The notes under the pieces: generated by a model
Database searches by the model: none
Told to the model about the DNA's origin: nothing
The model's input: the letters and a program-made list of their open reading frames with translations, nothing else
In this document: positions 1-10,501 of the stretch, piece by piece
How the letters are laid out: each line of letters opens with the position of its first letter
Position numbering within the stretch: the first letter of the stretch is position 1
DNA from: Rhizobium mongolense subsp. loessense
GTDB taxonomy: Bacteria > Pseudomonadota > Alphaproteobacteria > Rhizobiales > Rhizobiaceae
Assembly (NCBI RefSeq): GCF_900099775.1
Contig: NZ_FMTM01000003.1
Span: 519,097 to 583,096 of the forward strand
Length of the DNA stretch: 64,000 bases
Direction of reading: 5' to 3'
Translations under genes and position numbers: made by a program

Positions 1-930
1 GATCCCTGCGTCGCCTGGCTCGGCAACGATGGTGCCGGTCACTTCGTCAAGACGATCCACAATGGCATCGAATATGCCGACATGCAGATGATCGCCGAAA
101 TCTACGGCATCCTGCGCGACGGCCTCGGCAAGAGCGCCGGCGAGATCAGCAAGATATTCGGCGAATGGAACAAGGGCCGCCTGAATTCCTATCTCATCGA
201 AATCTCCGAAAAGGTGCTGGCTGCGACCGATCCCGTGTCCGGCGGCCCGATGGTTGACATGATCCTCGACAAGGCCGGCCAGAAGGGCACCGGCAAGTGG
301 TCGGCGATCGAAGCACAGAACATGGGCATTCCCGCGACCGCTATCGAAGCTGCCGTTGCGGCCCGCAGCATTTCCTCGATGAAGGACCAGCGCGAAGCCG
401 CCGAGAGGATCTTCGGCAAGCCGAAATACGATTTCCCGATCGCCTACGGCCAGGACCTCGACAAAGATCTGGAACTGGCGTTGTTTGCCGCCAAGATCGG
501 TGCATATGCGCAGGGCTTTGCCGTGATGGCCGAAGCTTCACGCGAGTTCAACTGGTCTCTGCCGATGCCAGTGATCGCCAAGATATGGCGGGCCGGCTGC
601 ATCATCCGCTCGCAGTTCCTTGACGAAATCACCAGCGCTTTCACCAAGGCGCCGAATGCGGCAAACCTCATCGTTACGCCGGCCTTCTCGGAAATGGTCA
701 AGGAATCGATCCCGTCGCTTCGCCGCGTCGTTGCGGCAGCGCTTGCCGCCGGCCTGCCGGTTCCGGCGCTCACCTCGGCGCTCACCTATTTCGACGCTTA
801 CCGCCAAGGCCGCGGCACTGCGAACCTCATCCAGGCTCAGCGCGACTTCTTCGGCGCCCACGGCTTCGACCGCCTAGACGGCAAGGATTTCCACCATGGC
901 CCATGGGGCAGCGGCGCTTCGACGTTCTGA
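1..930 (+). CDS. gnd: 6-phosphogluconate dehydrogenase, C-terminal part (5' end outside window)
   Basis: Cytoplasmic pentose-phosphate enzyme that oxidatively decarboxylates 6-phosphogluconate to ribulose 5-phosphate with NADP. The frame is open from base 1 and gives 309 residues of a protein usually about 470 long. It contains the family motif KTIHNGIEYADMQM (residues 17-30), which carries the catalytic Lys and the His-Asn pair. The C-terminus has the helical domain and the typical HGPWGSG tail. The start codon lies upstream of the window. A strong terminator follows, so it is not cotranscribed with the genes to its right. Confidence 0.95.
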   Translation, partial: DPCVAWLGNDGAGHFVKTIHNGIEYADMQMIAEIYGILRDGLGKSAGEISKIFGEWNKGRLNSYLIEISEKVLAATDPVSGGPMVDMILDKAGQKGTGKWSAIEAQNMGIPATAIEAAVAARSISSMKDQREAAERIFGKPKYDFPIAYGQDLDKDLELALFAAKIGAYAQGFAVMAEASREFNWSLPMPVIAKIWRAGCIIRSQFLDEITSAFTKAPNAANLIVTPAFSEMVKESIPSLRRVVAAALAAGLPVPALTSALTYFDAYRQGRGTANLIQAQRDFFGAHGFDRLDGKDFHHGPWGSGASTF

Positions 931-944
931 GGTGTCATTCGAAC

Positions 945-982
945 AAGAAAAAAGCCCGGTTTCGAACGGGCTTATTTTATTT
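945..982 (+). terminator. Rho-independent terminator after gnd
   Basis: A 7-bp stem AAGCCCG / CGGGCTT (952-958 and 967-973) with an 8-base loop is followed by a T-rich run (TATTTTATTTT). It starts about 20 bases after the gnd stop. The A-run on the 5' side could make it work in both directions, although the LacI gene from the right stops at 1260, some 280 bases away. Confidence 0.85.
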
Positions 983-1259
983 TGAACATACCGAAGCAGG
1001 ATGAAAGATCCTGCGCACTGGCTTCTCCGCTTCCCATGGTTTCTTCCACATTTGCTTTCCTGCGGCCTCATCAAGTCAGTCGGTGAGGAGCGAGAAAATG
1101 CGACATTCCATCACCCTTGAGGGCTGCGCCGCGCGATCTTGCGCCTTAGGTGAGCTTGATCGCCAGAGAGTGTTCACCGTCTCAACACACTCCAAGTCGC
1201 CGCGAGCAGCGTTCACCGAAGCAGGATAGTGCAGCCCTCTGCACATGAAACGTGACCGC

Positions 1260-2300
1260 CTATCCGCGATCGTCCGGCCAGACCGGCTTACTGATGCTCT
1301 GCAGCAGTTCCGGCTCAATGCCATCGATGCGGGCGATGACGGCCTTGGCCAGTTCGCGGCCCGCGTGGCGGACGTCTTCATTGGCGGTGATGATCTCCGG
1401 CCGGATCCAGTTCAGGATCGGCGCGGACTGCTTGGAAACCATGTCGATATCGTAGCCGACGCGCTTACTTGTCGCCTCGATGCCGGCGTTAACGGCAATG
1501 GCGGCACTTCCGGCCGAGCAGACGATGCCGTCGGGCGCGTTCGGCATGCGCATCATGGCTTCGACCGCGGTCTTGACCTCCTCCAGCGGCGTATCGGTGT
1601 TGACGCGCAGGGGGATCTCCTCGGCGCCATAGTCGTGAAGGCCGGTTTGGAAGCCGATCCTCGTATGGGCATAGTAAGTGAGCTTGCTTGCCGGCTGGAG
1701 CAGAGCGATGCGCCTACGGCCGCGCTCGACGAGCCTCTTCACCGCCTCGTGCGCGAAGGACTCGTTGTCGAAATCGTGATAGGGGTGGACCAGTCCCGCA
1801 TCGGTCCGGCCATGCGTCGCGAAGGGCATGTTCTGCTCAGCGAGCAGCCGCACGCGCGGATCGTCGGGCTCGATGCGGGAAATGATGACGCCGTCGGCAG
1901 AGCCGGTGTCCAGGATGTAGCGCACCGGCAGCATCGGGTCCTTGCTGTGCGAGTGCGGTGTCACGACGATGTGGTACGGCGTGCCGGTCAGCACCTCAGA
2001 AATGCCGAAGACCATCTGGCTCGAGAACCCCATGATCTCTTCGTCGATGGAAAGAACGAGCGCGATGACATTGGTCTTGCCGGTCCTAAGGCGTACCCCA
2101 GCGCGGTTCGGCTGGTAGCCGAGCTGGCGGGCGACCATACGCACGCGCTCCTTGGTCTCCGCGCCAATATCCGGTGCGTCCTTGAGTGCGCGCGAAACCG
2201 TGGTGATGCCCAGGCCCGTCATGAAGGCGATTGTCTTCAGCGTCGGCCGCTCGCGCTGGATGGCCGCTGCCGCTCCCCCGGAATTTCCCTTGTTTTCCAT
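1260..2300 (-). CDS. LacI-family transcriptional regulator
   Basis: DNA-binding sugar-responsive regulator of 346 residues. The LacI helix-turn-helix ([20 protein letters not shown]) is at about residues 20-39, followed by the hinge region KTNVIALV and a periplasmic-binding-protein-like effector domain to the C-terminus. It is transcribed away from the sugar ABC operon that begins at 2757, with 456 bases between, so it is the obvious local regulator, probably a repressor relieved by an imported sugar. A CpG-centred palindrome in that gap (2406-2419) is its likely operator. The ligand cannot be told from the sequence. Confidence 0.9.
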   Translation of the reverse strand: MENKGNSGGAAAAIQRERPTLKTIAFMTGLGITTVSRALKDAPDIGAETKERVRMVARQLGYQPNRAGVRLRTGKTNVIALVLSIDEEIMGFSSQMVFGISEVLTGTPYHIVVTPHSHSKDPMLPVRYILDTGSADGVIISRIEPDDPRVRLLAEQNMPFATHGRTDAGLVHPYHDFDNESFAHEAVKRLVERGRRRIALLQPASKLTYYAHTRIGFQTGLHDYGAEEIPLRVNTDTPLEEVKTAVEAMMRMPNAPDGIVCSAGSAAIAVNAGIEATSKRVGYDIDMVSKQSAPILNWIRPEIITANEDVRHAGRELAKAVIARIDGIEPELLQSISKPVWPDDRG

Positions 2301-2756
2301 CCCTTTATGTCACCTTCGCGCGATTTCGGTCCGCTTATAGAATGTTTTTCGCAAAGCCGTAAGCACATTCGCCGCTGAACAACACTCCCCCTTGGGTCAT
2401 TAAATCTGTAACGATACAGTAAAAATGTCGAGCACTTTTTATGATGTTCGCATCATCGCTAGACGCTCAGGTTGAATTGCGCTTTTATGCGCGGTTCTTT
2501 TGCACTTGCGAAGGCGATTTCCTCAGACGACATGCGCCTAGATTAGAATTCTTATTTAATATCAATGAGTTGATTTATTGCTCATCACGCAACCTTGAAT
2601 GCTCAACCCAACGACATATGTCGCGAAGTTGTGGAGCAAGAACAGGCACAGGTAGCAATGGCGAGTTTCGCAAAAAATTTTGACAGCGGGCTGTTGCGCC
2701 AAAATGTCGATTGCACTAAGTTTTTCCGGCAACGTTTCAGTGAGGGAGGAGAACTC
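2301..2756. promoter_or_regulatory. Divergent control region between the LacI gene and the sugar operon
   Basis: 456 bases without a convincing gene, AT-richer than the flanks. It holds the candidate LacI operator at 2406-2419 and a second perfect inverted repeat, ATGATG-TTCG-CATCAT, at 2441-2456. The repeat could fold as a UUCG-capped RNA hairpin or be another protein site. The binding-protein frame stays open upstream to 2595, but the Shine-Dalgarno sequence GAGGGAGGAG (about 2742-2751) and the signal peptide place the real start at 2757. No clear -35/-10 pair could be assigned. Confidence 0.55.
2406..2419. promoter_or_regulatory. Candidate LacI-family operator
   Basis: CTGTAACGATACAG: an inverted repeat CTGTA / TACAG around ACGA, with a central CpG and only one mismatched pair over 14 bases. 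Even spacing around a central CG is the usual form of LacI-family operators. It sits 106 bases upstream of the LacI start and about 340 bases upstream of the binding-protein start. No second close copy was noticed. Confidence 0.5.
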
Positions 2757-3995
2757 ATGAATTTTCGTTCGATGGCGGCCGTGCTTGCCGCTTCCGTCGT
2801 GCTGCCGCTTGGCGCGGCCAATGCGACCGATCTCGAAGTCACTCATTGGTGGACATCCGGCGGTGAAGCGGCCGCCGTCAAGGTCCTTGCCGACAGCTTC
2901 AATGCGAGTGGCAGCAACAAGTGGGTCGACGGCGCTATTGCCGGTTCCGGCACCACCGCCAACCCGATCATCATTAGCCGAATTCTCGGTGGCAACCCGA
3001 TGGGCGCTACTCAGATGAACACCGGCCGCGACGCCGAGGAACTCATCAAGGCCGGCCTCATGACGGATCTGACGCCACTTGCCGAGGAGGAACATTGGAA
3101 GGACGTCATCCGTCCGGCCAAGTTGCTCGACGCCTGCGTCTATGAGGGCAAGATTTATTGCGTGCCGATCAACATCCACTCCTGGCAGTGGATGTGGCTC
3201 AACCGTCACGTCTTCGAAGACAACGGCATGGCAGTTCCAAAAAACTGGGACGAGCTCGCAGCCGACGCTCCGAAGCTGAAGGAGAAGGGTATCACGCCGC
3301 TCGCCACCGGCGCTCCGTGGCAGGTCGAAGGCATCCGCAACGTCATGCAGGCCGGCATCGGCGGCAAAGACCTCTACTTGCAGATCAACGACAAGAAGAG
3401 CGAAGAGGCCGTTCGCAGCGATCAGAACAAGAAGGTCTGGACCGCATTCGCCCAGGCCCGCGATATGGTCGATCCGGCTTATTCCGGCCGCGACTGGAAC
3501 GTTGCCACCAACATGGTGATCGAAGGCAAGGCTGCCGCTCAGATCATGGGCGATTGGGCGCAGGGTGAATTCGGCGTCGCGAAGAAGGTTGCCGGCACAG
3601 ACTACGATTGCCTGCCCGGTCTCGGCTTCAATGCGCAGCTCGATACGGGCGGCGACGCCTTCTATTTCCCGAAGAACAGCAATCCGGAAATCACCAAGGC
3701 GCAGCTTGAACTCGCCAAGATGCTTCTGTCCAAGGAAGTTCAGGTCAAGTTCAATCTGGTCAAGGGTTCGCTGCCGGTTCGCGGCGACGTCGATCTCGAA
3801 GCCGCAAACGCCTGCATGAAGAAGGGCATCGAAATCCTGGCGGACCTCAACAACGTTCTGCCTTCGACCGAGCAGATGCTCGATTCCGATACGCAGGGCC
3901 AGCTGCAGGATCTCGCGCTCGAATTCTTCAGCTCCAAGATGTCTGTGGACGATGCAATCGATCGGCAGGCAGACATCATCTCGCAGGCCCAGTAA
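2757..3995 (+). CDS. Carbohydrate ABC transporter, substrate-binding protein
   Basis: Periplasmic solute-binding protein (family 1, MalE/UgpB type) of 412 residues that delivers a sugar or oligosaccharide to the permeases encoded next. It has a short signal peptide (about residues 1-22, ending LGAANA before TDLEVTHWW). The mature N-terminus LEVTHWWTSGGEAAAV is typical of sugar binders. The ATG at 2757 was chosen because a strong GGGAGGAG lies just upstream and the signal sequence starts there. A GC-rich stem-loop follows before the first permease, a common way to make more binding protein than membrane components. The neighbouring GH2 and GH43 enzymes suggest a hemicellulose oligosaccharide as substrate; this is inference. 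Confidence 0.93.
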   Translation: MNFRSMAAVLAASVVLPLGAANATDLEVTHWWTSGGEAAAVKVLADSFNASGSNKWVDGAIAGSGTTANPIIISRILGGNPMGATQMNTGRDAEELIKAGLMTDLTPLAEEEHWKDVIRPAKLLDACVYEGKIYCVPINIHSWQWMWLNRHVFEDNGMAVPKNWDELAADAPKLKEKGITPLATGAPWQVEGIRNVMQAGIGGKDLYLQINDKKSEEAVRSDQNKKVWTAFAQARDMVDPAYSGRDWNVATNMVIEGKAAAQIMGDWAQGEFGVAKKVAGTDYDCLPGLGFNAQLDTGGDAFYFPKNSNPEITKAQLELAKMLLSKEVQVKFNLVKGSLPVRGDVDLEAANACMKKGIEILADLNNVLPSTEQMLDSDTQGQLQDLALEFFSSKMSVDDAIDRQADIISQAQ

Positions 3996-4031
3996 GGCCA
4001 CAGACGCTCTCATAACTTGAGACGGTTTTAT

Positions 4032-4070
4032 GGGGCGCGAGCGGACGGCTTTTTAGTCTGGTTGCGCCCC
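4032..4070 (+). other. Intercistronic stem-loop after the binding-protein gene
   Basis: GGGGCGC (4032-4038) pairs with GCGCCCC (4064-4070) across a 25-base loop, in the 97-base gap between binding protein and first permease. There is no U-run, so it is more likely an mRNA-stabilising or attenuating hairpin than a full terminator. Confidence 0.55.
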
Positions 4071-4092
4071 TGACCGCCAACAGGAGGTATTG

Positions 4093-4983
4093 ATGGCTCA
4101 TGCCGGCCGGCCGTTTGGCCTATTGCGCAACCTCAATGCGAAGGTCGCAGCAATCCCTATGATGCTGACCGTGATCGTGATTTTCATCGGTTGCACGCTT
4201 TGGACCGTTTTTTACTCGTTCACGTCGTCGCGGCTGCTACCGACGAGCGATTTCGTGGGCTTTGATCAGTACAGCCGGCTTTTCGGCAATTCGCGCTGGA
4301 ACCAGTCGGTTCTCAATCTTGCCACCTACGGCGTCTGCGTGCTGACATTCGTCTTCATCATCGGCTTCCTGCTGGCTGTTCTCATCGACCAGAAGATCAG
4401 GTTCGAAAACACATTCCGCACGATCTTTCTCTACCCGTTCGCCCTGTCGTTCATCGTGACGGGGCTCGTCTGGCAGTGGATTCTCGATCCAGGCCTCGGC
4501 GTGCCGAAGGTTTTGAACGATCTTGGCCTTCCGGGGGGCAGCCTCGCGCTGCTCGGCGACAAGAATACCGTCATCTATGCGCTCGTCATCGCCGGGCTCT
4601 GGCAGGGGACGGGGCTGGTCATGGTGTTGATGCTTGCCGGTCTGCGCGGTATCGATTCCGAAATTTGGAAGGCGGCGCGCGTCGACGGCATTCCGGCGTG
4701 GCGCACATACCTCTTCATCATCATTCCGATGATGCGCGGCGTCTTCGTCACCACGCTGGTGATCGTCGCCTCCGGCATCGTACGCGTCTATGACCTCGTC
4801 GTCGCAATGACGCAGGGCGGACCCGGATTCGCATCGGAAGTGCCGGCCAAATACGTCTATTCGTTCATGTTCGAGCGCGCCAATCTCGGGCAGGGCCTTG
4901 CGGCGTCGACCGTGATGCTCGTCACCGTCTTCATCATCCTGGTTCCGTGGGCTCTCGCCGAGTTCCGCCAGAAGCGATCCTGA
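4093..4983 (+). CDS. Carbohydrate ABC transporter permease (MalF type)
   Basis: Inner-membrane permease of about 296 residues with six predicted hydrophobic segments. It contains the EAA loop (WKAARVDGIPAWRTYLFIIIP, about residues 195-215) that docks the ATPase. AGGAGGT at 4082-4088 supports the ATG at 4093; a TTG three bases earlier is too close to it. It forms the channel with the next gene product, 12 bases downstream. N-terminal charged and hydrophobic segments and the DFVGFDQYSRLF motif are usual for MalF-like sugar permeases. Confidence 0.92.
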   Translation: MAHAGRPFGLLRNLNAKVAAIPMMLTVIVIFIGCTLWTVFYSFTSSRLLPTSDFVGFDQYSRLFGNSRWNQSVLNLATYGVCVLTFVFIIGFLLAVLIDQKIRFENTFRTIFLYPFALSFIVTGLVWQWILDPGLGVPKVLNDLGLPGGSLALLGDKNTVIYALVIAGLWQGTGLVMVLMLAGLRGIDSEIWKAARVDGIPAWRTYLFIIIPMMRGVFVTTLVIVASGIVRVYDLVVAMTQGGPGFASEVPAKYVYSFMFERANLGQGLAASTVMLVTVFIILVPWALAEFRQKRS

Positions 4984-4995
4984 AGGACCACGATC

Positions 4996-5913
4996 ATGGC
5001 CATAGCCACCACCACCAACAACATCGCCAGCGTCGTTGAGCCGGCAGGCGCAAGGCCGCGTCGCATGTTCGCGCCCTCGACCATCATCCTCTACAGCATC
5101 CTGACAGTCGCCGCGCTTTACTATCTTTTGCCGCTCTATGTGATGGTCGTGACCTCCCTCAAGGACATGACAGAAATCCGCATGGGCAACATCTTCGCAC
5201 CTCCGGTGCAGATCACCTTCGAGCCTTGGGTCAAGGCATGGAGCCAGGCCTGTACGGGCCTTGATTGCTCCGGCATCAGCGTGGGCTTCTGGAAGTCGGT
5301 CAAGATCACCATTCCGAGCGTCATTATCTCCGTGGCGATCGCCTCGGTGAATGGCTACGGCCTGTCCTACTGGCGCTTCAAGGGGTCGGAAGTCTTCTTT
5401 ACGATTCTGCTTTTCGGCGCTTTCATCCCCTATCAGGTGATGCTCTATCCGCTCGTCATCATCATGCGCGAGCTCGGCATCTTCTCGACCATCTGGGCTG
5501 TCGTCCTGGTGCACACGATCTTCGGCATGCCGATCAACACGCTGCTCTTCCGAAATTATTTCGCATCTCTGCCTCCCGAACTATTCAAGGCTGCGCGTGT
5601 GGATGGGGCAGGGTTCTGGCAGGTGTTCTTCCGCATCATGCTGCCAATGTCGCTGCCGATCTTCGTCGTGTCGATGATTATCCAGATCACCGGTATCTGG
5701 AACGACTTCCTGTTCGGCGTGATCTTTGCCGGCAACCAGAATTTCCCGATGACGGTGCAGCTCAACAATATCGTCAACGCCGTCCAGGGCGTGAAGGAAT
5801 ACAACGTCAACATGGCCGCAACGCTGCTCACCGGCGCGGTGCCACTTATCGTCTACTTCGTGTCCGGACGTCTCTTCGTCCGCGGTATCGCCGCTGGCGC
5901 AGTGAAAGGTTGA
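4996..5913 (+). CDS. Carbohydrate ABC transporter permease (MalG type)
   Basis: Second inner-membrane permease of the importer, 305 residues, with about six transmembrane segments. The EAA motif (ELFKAARVDGAGFWQVFFRIML) is near residues 195-216, and the C-terminus is short. The cytoplasmic N-terminus of about 30 residues is rich in Thr and Asn. It starts 12 bases after the first permease and ends two bases before the ATPase start, so all are translated as one operon. The extra loop with two cysteines (ACTGLDCSGIS, about residues 84-94) could form a periplasmic disulfide. Confidence 0.92.
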   Translation: MAIATTTNNIASVVEPAGARPRRMFAPSTIILYSILTVAALYYLLPLYVMVVTSLKDMTEIRMGNIFAPPVQITFEPWVKAWSQACTGLDCSGISVGFWKSVKITIPSVIISVAIASVNGYGLSYWRFKGSEVFFTILLFGAFIPYQVMLYPLVIIMRELGIFSTIWAVVLVHTIFGMPINTLLFRNYFASLPPELFKAARVDGAGFWQVFFRIMLPMSLPIFVVSMIIQITGIWNDFLFGVIFAGNQNFPMTVQLNNIVNAVQGVKEYNVNMAATLLTGAVPLIVYFVSGRLFVRGIAAGAVKG

Positions 5914-5915
5914 TC

Positions 5916-7001
<1,086 letters not shown>

Positions 7002-7059
7002 GAGGCGGCGAGGGTGCGGTGGGCGAGGGCGGTAAACCAGTCCCTCATTCGCCTGCCTG

Positions 7060-7180
7060 GGACCTTCTTCCCGCCGACGGGGAGAAGGAGATATGCCACA
7101 GCGCCTTCCCCGATCGCAATATTGTCTTCGGCAAGTTCCCTCTTCCCGCAGGCGGGGAGAGGGCCAGGGTGGGGGCAGTC
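7060..7180. repeat. Rhizobial-type intergenic palindromic repeat
   Basis: Between the ATPase and the GH2 gene lies a G/C-skewed stretch with GACGGGGAGAAGG on the left and CCCTCTTCCCGC-AGG-GCGGGGAGAGGG-like arms (about 7138-7163) on the right, followed by CCAGGGTGGGGG. Near-copies of such blocks are scattered between genes in many rhizobia. It forms a strong hairpin and may act as an mRNA-processing or partial termination site within the operon. A genome-wide copy count would settle it. Confidence 0.55.
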
Positions 7181-7235
7181 ACGTGCTCCTGGCGAGTGAG
7201 GGCATCCCCTCGTTCCAATGTTTCGAGATCAGATA

Positions 7236-9695
7236 ATGACCACGTCCAACACTTCGTCCATCGATCTTTCCGGTTCCTGGCAACTCGCCTCCGCTGAAGG
7301 TGAAGTCACCACATCGATCGCGCTTCCGGGCGACGTCCATACAGCGCTGCACGTGGCAGAGCTCATTCCGGATCCCTATTTCGGCCGCAACGAAGAGCAG
7401 GTGCAGTGGGTCGCACATCGGGATTGGGTACTTGAGCGAAGCTTCCAGCTCGATGGTGCCGAAGGCGACTGGTATCTCGACATCGATTACCTCGACACCG
7501 TTGCCTCGGTATTTATCAACGGCTTCGTCGTGCTCGCGGCCGACAATTGCTTTCGCCGCTACCGGCCGGATGTTTCGAGCATGTTGAAGGCAGGCGAAAA
7601 CACGATCCGCATCGTGCTGCATTCGAGTATTGCCGCCGGAGCAGAACGGCAGGGCAGGCAGCCTTTCTACGTACCCTATCATCCGGGCAACTCGCCGATC
7701 GCCAACGGCAATATGCTGCGCAAGCCGCAATGTCATTTCGGCTGGGACTGGAACATCGCGATCGCGCCTCTCGGGCTTTATGGCACGATCGCGCTGAAGA
7801 AGCTCGAGACGGCGCGCATCGAGCACGTCACAACGCGCCAGAGGCATAGCATCGACGGCAGCGTCGAACTACAGGTCACAGCAACGCTTTTCGCGAAGGA
7901 CCCGGGCATCGTACCGGTGCATTTCGCGCTCGACGGCGAACGTGTCCGACTCGATGTCGGTGTCAATGCCGGCGAAACGGTGGTCAATCATATATTCTAT
8001 GTCGAGAAACCGCGCCTCTGGTGGCCTTCCGGCAGCGGCGAGCAGGCGCTTTATGCGCTGACCGTCGATCTGCCGTCAGATGTGGTGACGAAGCAGATCG
8101 GCCTTCGCACCGTCGAACTCGTCACTACGCCGGATGCGGCCGGCAGCCGCTTCGCTTTCAAGGTGAACGGCCGCGAGATCTTCTGCCGAGGTGCGAACTG
8201 GATTCCGGCGGATGCGCTGTATTCGCGGTCGTCGGCGGAGAAGACGGAGGACCTGCTGCAGTCGGCAAAAGCTGCGAACATGAACATGATCCGCGTCTGG
8301 GGTGGCGGCTTTTACGAGCACGACTGGTTTTATGACCTGTGCGACCGGCTCGGCCTCATGGTCTGGCAGGATTTCATGTTTGCCTGCAACCTCTATCCCT
8401 CGACAGAAGACTTCCTCGACAATGTCGCCCTCGAAGTCGACTATCAGGTCAAACGCCTCGCCTCGCATCCCTCGATCGCGCTCTGGTGCGGCGATAACGA
8501 ACTGGTCGGTGCGCTCACCTGGTTCGACGAGCCGAAGAGGGACCGCGACCGCTATCTCGTCTCCTATGATCGGCTGAACCGCTCGATCGAGCAGGCGCTG
8601 AGGAAGGCGGCGCCAGGTGCGATCTGGTGGCCGTCGAGCCCGGCCTCCGGCTATCTGGATTTCGGCGACGCCTGGCACGCCGATGGCTCCGGCGACATGC
8701 ACTACTGGTCGGTCTGGCATGAGAACAAGTCGTTCGACAATTACCGCTCGGTACGGCCGCGTTTCTGCTCCGAATTCGGTTTCCAGTCCTATACCTCGCT
8801 GCCGGTCATCAAGACTTATGCCGACAAAAGAGACCTGAACGTCGCGTCGCCGGTGATGGAGTTGCATCAGAAGAATGCCGGCGGCAATGAGCGGATCGCG
8901 GGCACGATGTTCCGCTACTTCCGCTTCCCCAAGGACTTTCCGAACTTCGTCTATCTCAGCCAGATCCAGCAGGGGCTGGCGATCAAGACGGCGGTGGAAT
9001 ATTGGCGATCGCTCAAACCCCATTGCATGGGCACGATCTACTGGCAGCTCAACGACACTTGGCCGGTCGCGTCCTGGTCGAGCCTCGACTACGGCGGGCG
9101 CTGGAAGGCGATGCACTATCTTGTCAAGCGGTTCTTCCAGCCGGTCGCCGTGGCCGCCCTGCCATCGGAGGACGGCAAAACGATCCGATTCTCGCTGGTC
9201 AACGATACGCTTTCGGAAGTCAGCGCTGACCTATCGATTTCCATTCTGACGGTGAAGGGCGAGCGCAGGCACCTGAAGGATATCCAAGCCGTCTGCACGC
9301 CGGATGCTGCCGTGACGGCAACGGCGATCAATGTCTCGGATATCCCCGAGGGCACGCTGCTTGGCTGGCGCTTCACGGCGTCGAACGGAATGGGCGGTGA
9401 GGGGCACTACATCCACGGCACCTACAAGGCACTCGAATTGGAGCCTGCCGGTCTCCAGGTGACCCGCGAATATGTCGAGGAAGATGGCTCGGTTTGCCTC
9501 AATGTCACCGCCAAGGGACTGGCGCTGTTCGTGATGATCGAGACCGAGACCGACGGCAAATATTCCGACAATGCCTTCGATCTGGCAGCTGGCGAGACCC
9601 GCCGCATCCTCTTTACCCCGGCAAAGCCGCTCCAAGACGGCGAGCTTCCGGACTTCCGTTTCTACGACCTGCATTCCTGCCAGTCGGTAGATTGA
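7236..9695 (+). CDS. GH2 family beta-mannosidase-like glycoside hydrolase
   Basis: Large cytoplasmic glycosidase of 819 residues. An N-terminal jelly-roll sugar-binding domain (GSWQLASAEGE) is followed by an immunoglobulin-like domain, a TIM barrel from about residue 300, and C-terminal beta domains. Catalytic residues fit family GH2: acid/base Glu422 in CGDNELVG and nucleophile Glu513 in FCSEFGFQS. The barrel motif WQDFMFACNLYPS is characteristic of beta-mannosidases rather than beta-galactosidases. There is no signal peptide, so it should act on imported oligosaccharides. An alternative ATG lies at 7218; neither has a strong ribosome-binding site. Confidence 0.88.
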   Translation: MTTSNTSSIDLSGSWQLASAEGEVTTSIALPGDVHTALHVAELIPDPYFGRNEEQVQWVAHRDWVLERSFQLDGAEGDWYLDIDYLDTVASVFINGFVVLAADNCFRRYRPDVSSMLKAGENTIRIVLHSSIAAGAERQGRQPFYVPYHPGNSPIANGNMLRKPQCHFGWDWNIAIAPLGLYGTIALKKLETARIEHVTTRQRHSIDGSVELQVTATLFAKDPGIVPVHFALDGERVRLDVGVNAGETVVNHIFYVEKPRLWWPSGSGEQALYALTVDLPSDVVTKQIGLRTVELVTTPDAAGSRFAFKVNGREIFCRGANWIPADALYSRSSAEKTEDLLQSAKAANMNMIRVWGGGFYEHDWFYDLCDRLGLMVWQDFMFACNLYPSTEDFLDNVALEVDYQVKRLASHPSIALWCGDNELVGALTWFDEPKRDRDRYLVSYDRLNRSIEQALRKAAPGAIWWPSSPASGYLDFGDAWHADGSGDMHYWSVWHENKSFDNYRSVRPRFCSEFGFQSYTSLPVIKTYADKRDLNVASPVMELHQKNAGGNERIAGTMFRYFRFPKDFPNFVYLSQIQQGLAIKTAVEYWRSLKPHCMGTIYWQLNDTWPVASWSSLDYGGRWKAMHYLVKRFFQPVAVAALPSEDGKTIRFSLVNDTLSEVSADLSISILTVKGERRHLKDIQAVCTPDAAVTATAINVSDIPEGTLLGWRFTASNGMGGEGHYIHGTYKALELEPAGLQVTREYVEEDGSVCLNVTAKGLALFVMIETETDGKYSDNAFDLAAGETRRILFTPAKPLQDGELPDFRFYDLHSCQSVD

Positions 9696-9730
9696 TTTTG
9701 AGAAAGGGCACGAGGCCCGAGGAGAAAATG

Positions 9731-10492
9731 ATGACGAAACTGAGTTTCCAGCTTTATAGCGCACGCAATTTCCAGCCCTATTCGGCAATCTTCGAAAAGC
9801 TTGGCAAGGCCGGTTACACGGAGGTCGAAGGCTTCGGCGGCATCTATACCGATCTCGACGACGCTGATTTGAAGGGCCTGCGCGCCGATCTCGACAAGAA
9901 TGGTCTCACGATGGCAACCGGCCATTTCAGCCCGGATTTCTTAGACGGCGAAGTCAAGAAATCGCTGAACATCGCAAAGACACTCGGCATGGATTCGATC
10001 TACGCGCCGCATCTTGCCGCCGACCAGCGTCCGGCGGACGGCGCCGGCTGGCTTGCGTTCGGCAAGCGCCTGCAGGAAATGGCCAAGCCCTATAAGGACG
10101 CCGGCTATGAATTTGGCTGGCACAATCACGACTTCGAATTCGTGAAGCTTGCCGACGGCTCGCTGCCGATCGAGCGCATCTTCGAGGGCGCGCCCGACAT
10201 TTCGTGGGAAGCGGATATCGCCTGGGTTGTGCGCGGCGGGGCGGATCCGTTCGCCTGGATCGAGAGGCTCGGCTCACGCATCACTGCCGTACACGTCAAG
10301 GACATCGCGCCGGTCGGCGAGAACAAGGACGAGGACGGCTGGGCCGATGTCGGTCACGGTACACTTGCCTGGCCGAAGCTGATCGCCGCGCTCAAGGGTA
10401 CCAGGGCGAAGCACTACGTCGTCGAGCACGACAATCCGAGCGACATCGATCGCCTGATCACCCGCTCGATCGCATCCTTCAAGACCTACTGA
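9731..10492 (+). CDS. Sugar phosphate isomerase/epimerase (xylose-isomerase-like TIM barrel)
   Basis: Cytoplasmic TIM-barrel protein of 253 residues in the AP-endonuclease-2/IolE family. Metal-ligand motifs are visible in GWHNHDFEF (about residues 135-143), WEADIAWV and HVKDIAP. AGGAG at 9720-9724 is six bases from the ATG at 9731; another ATG at 9728 is also possible. The next gene is a Gfo/Idh/MocA dehydrogenase. Such pairs usually carry out oxidation and epimerisation or isomerisation of sugars or inositols, so it probably processes the monosaccharide released by the glycosidases. The exact reaction is unknown. Confidence 0.85.
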   Translation: MTKLSFQLYSARNFQPYSAIFEKLGKAGYTEVEGFGGIYTDLDDADLKGLRADLDKNGLTMATGHFSPDFLDGEVKKSLNIAKTLGMDSIYAPHLAADQRPADGAGWLAFGKRLQEMAKPYKDAGYEFGWHNHDFEFVKLADGSLPIERIFEGAPDISWEADIAWVVRGGADPFAWIERLGSRITAVHVKDIAPVGENKDEDGWADVGHGTLAWPKLIAALKGTRAKHYVVEHDNPSDIDRLITRSIASFKTY

Positions 10493-10501
10493 GGGCAAAC
10501 C

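Noticed and set aside
1098..1229. Possible 43-residue gene with GGTGAGGAG eight bases before its ATG
   Set aside because: Good ribosome-binding site, but the product resembles nothing known and lies in a non-conserved-looking gap; not enough to call a gene.
2562..4013. 483-codon minus-strand frame opposite the binding-protein gene
   Set aside because: The plus-strand gene has a signal peptide, ribosome-binding site and family motifs; the antisense frame has none.
4237..5514. 425-codon minus-strand frame opposite the two permeases
   Set aside because: Asp/His/Arg-rich shadow of two genuine membrane-protein genes; no ribosome-binding site.
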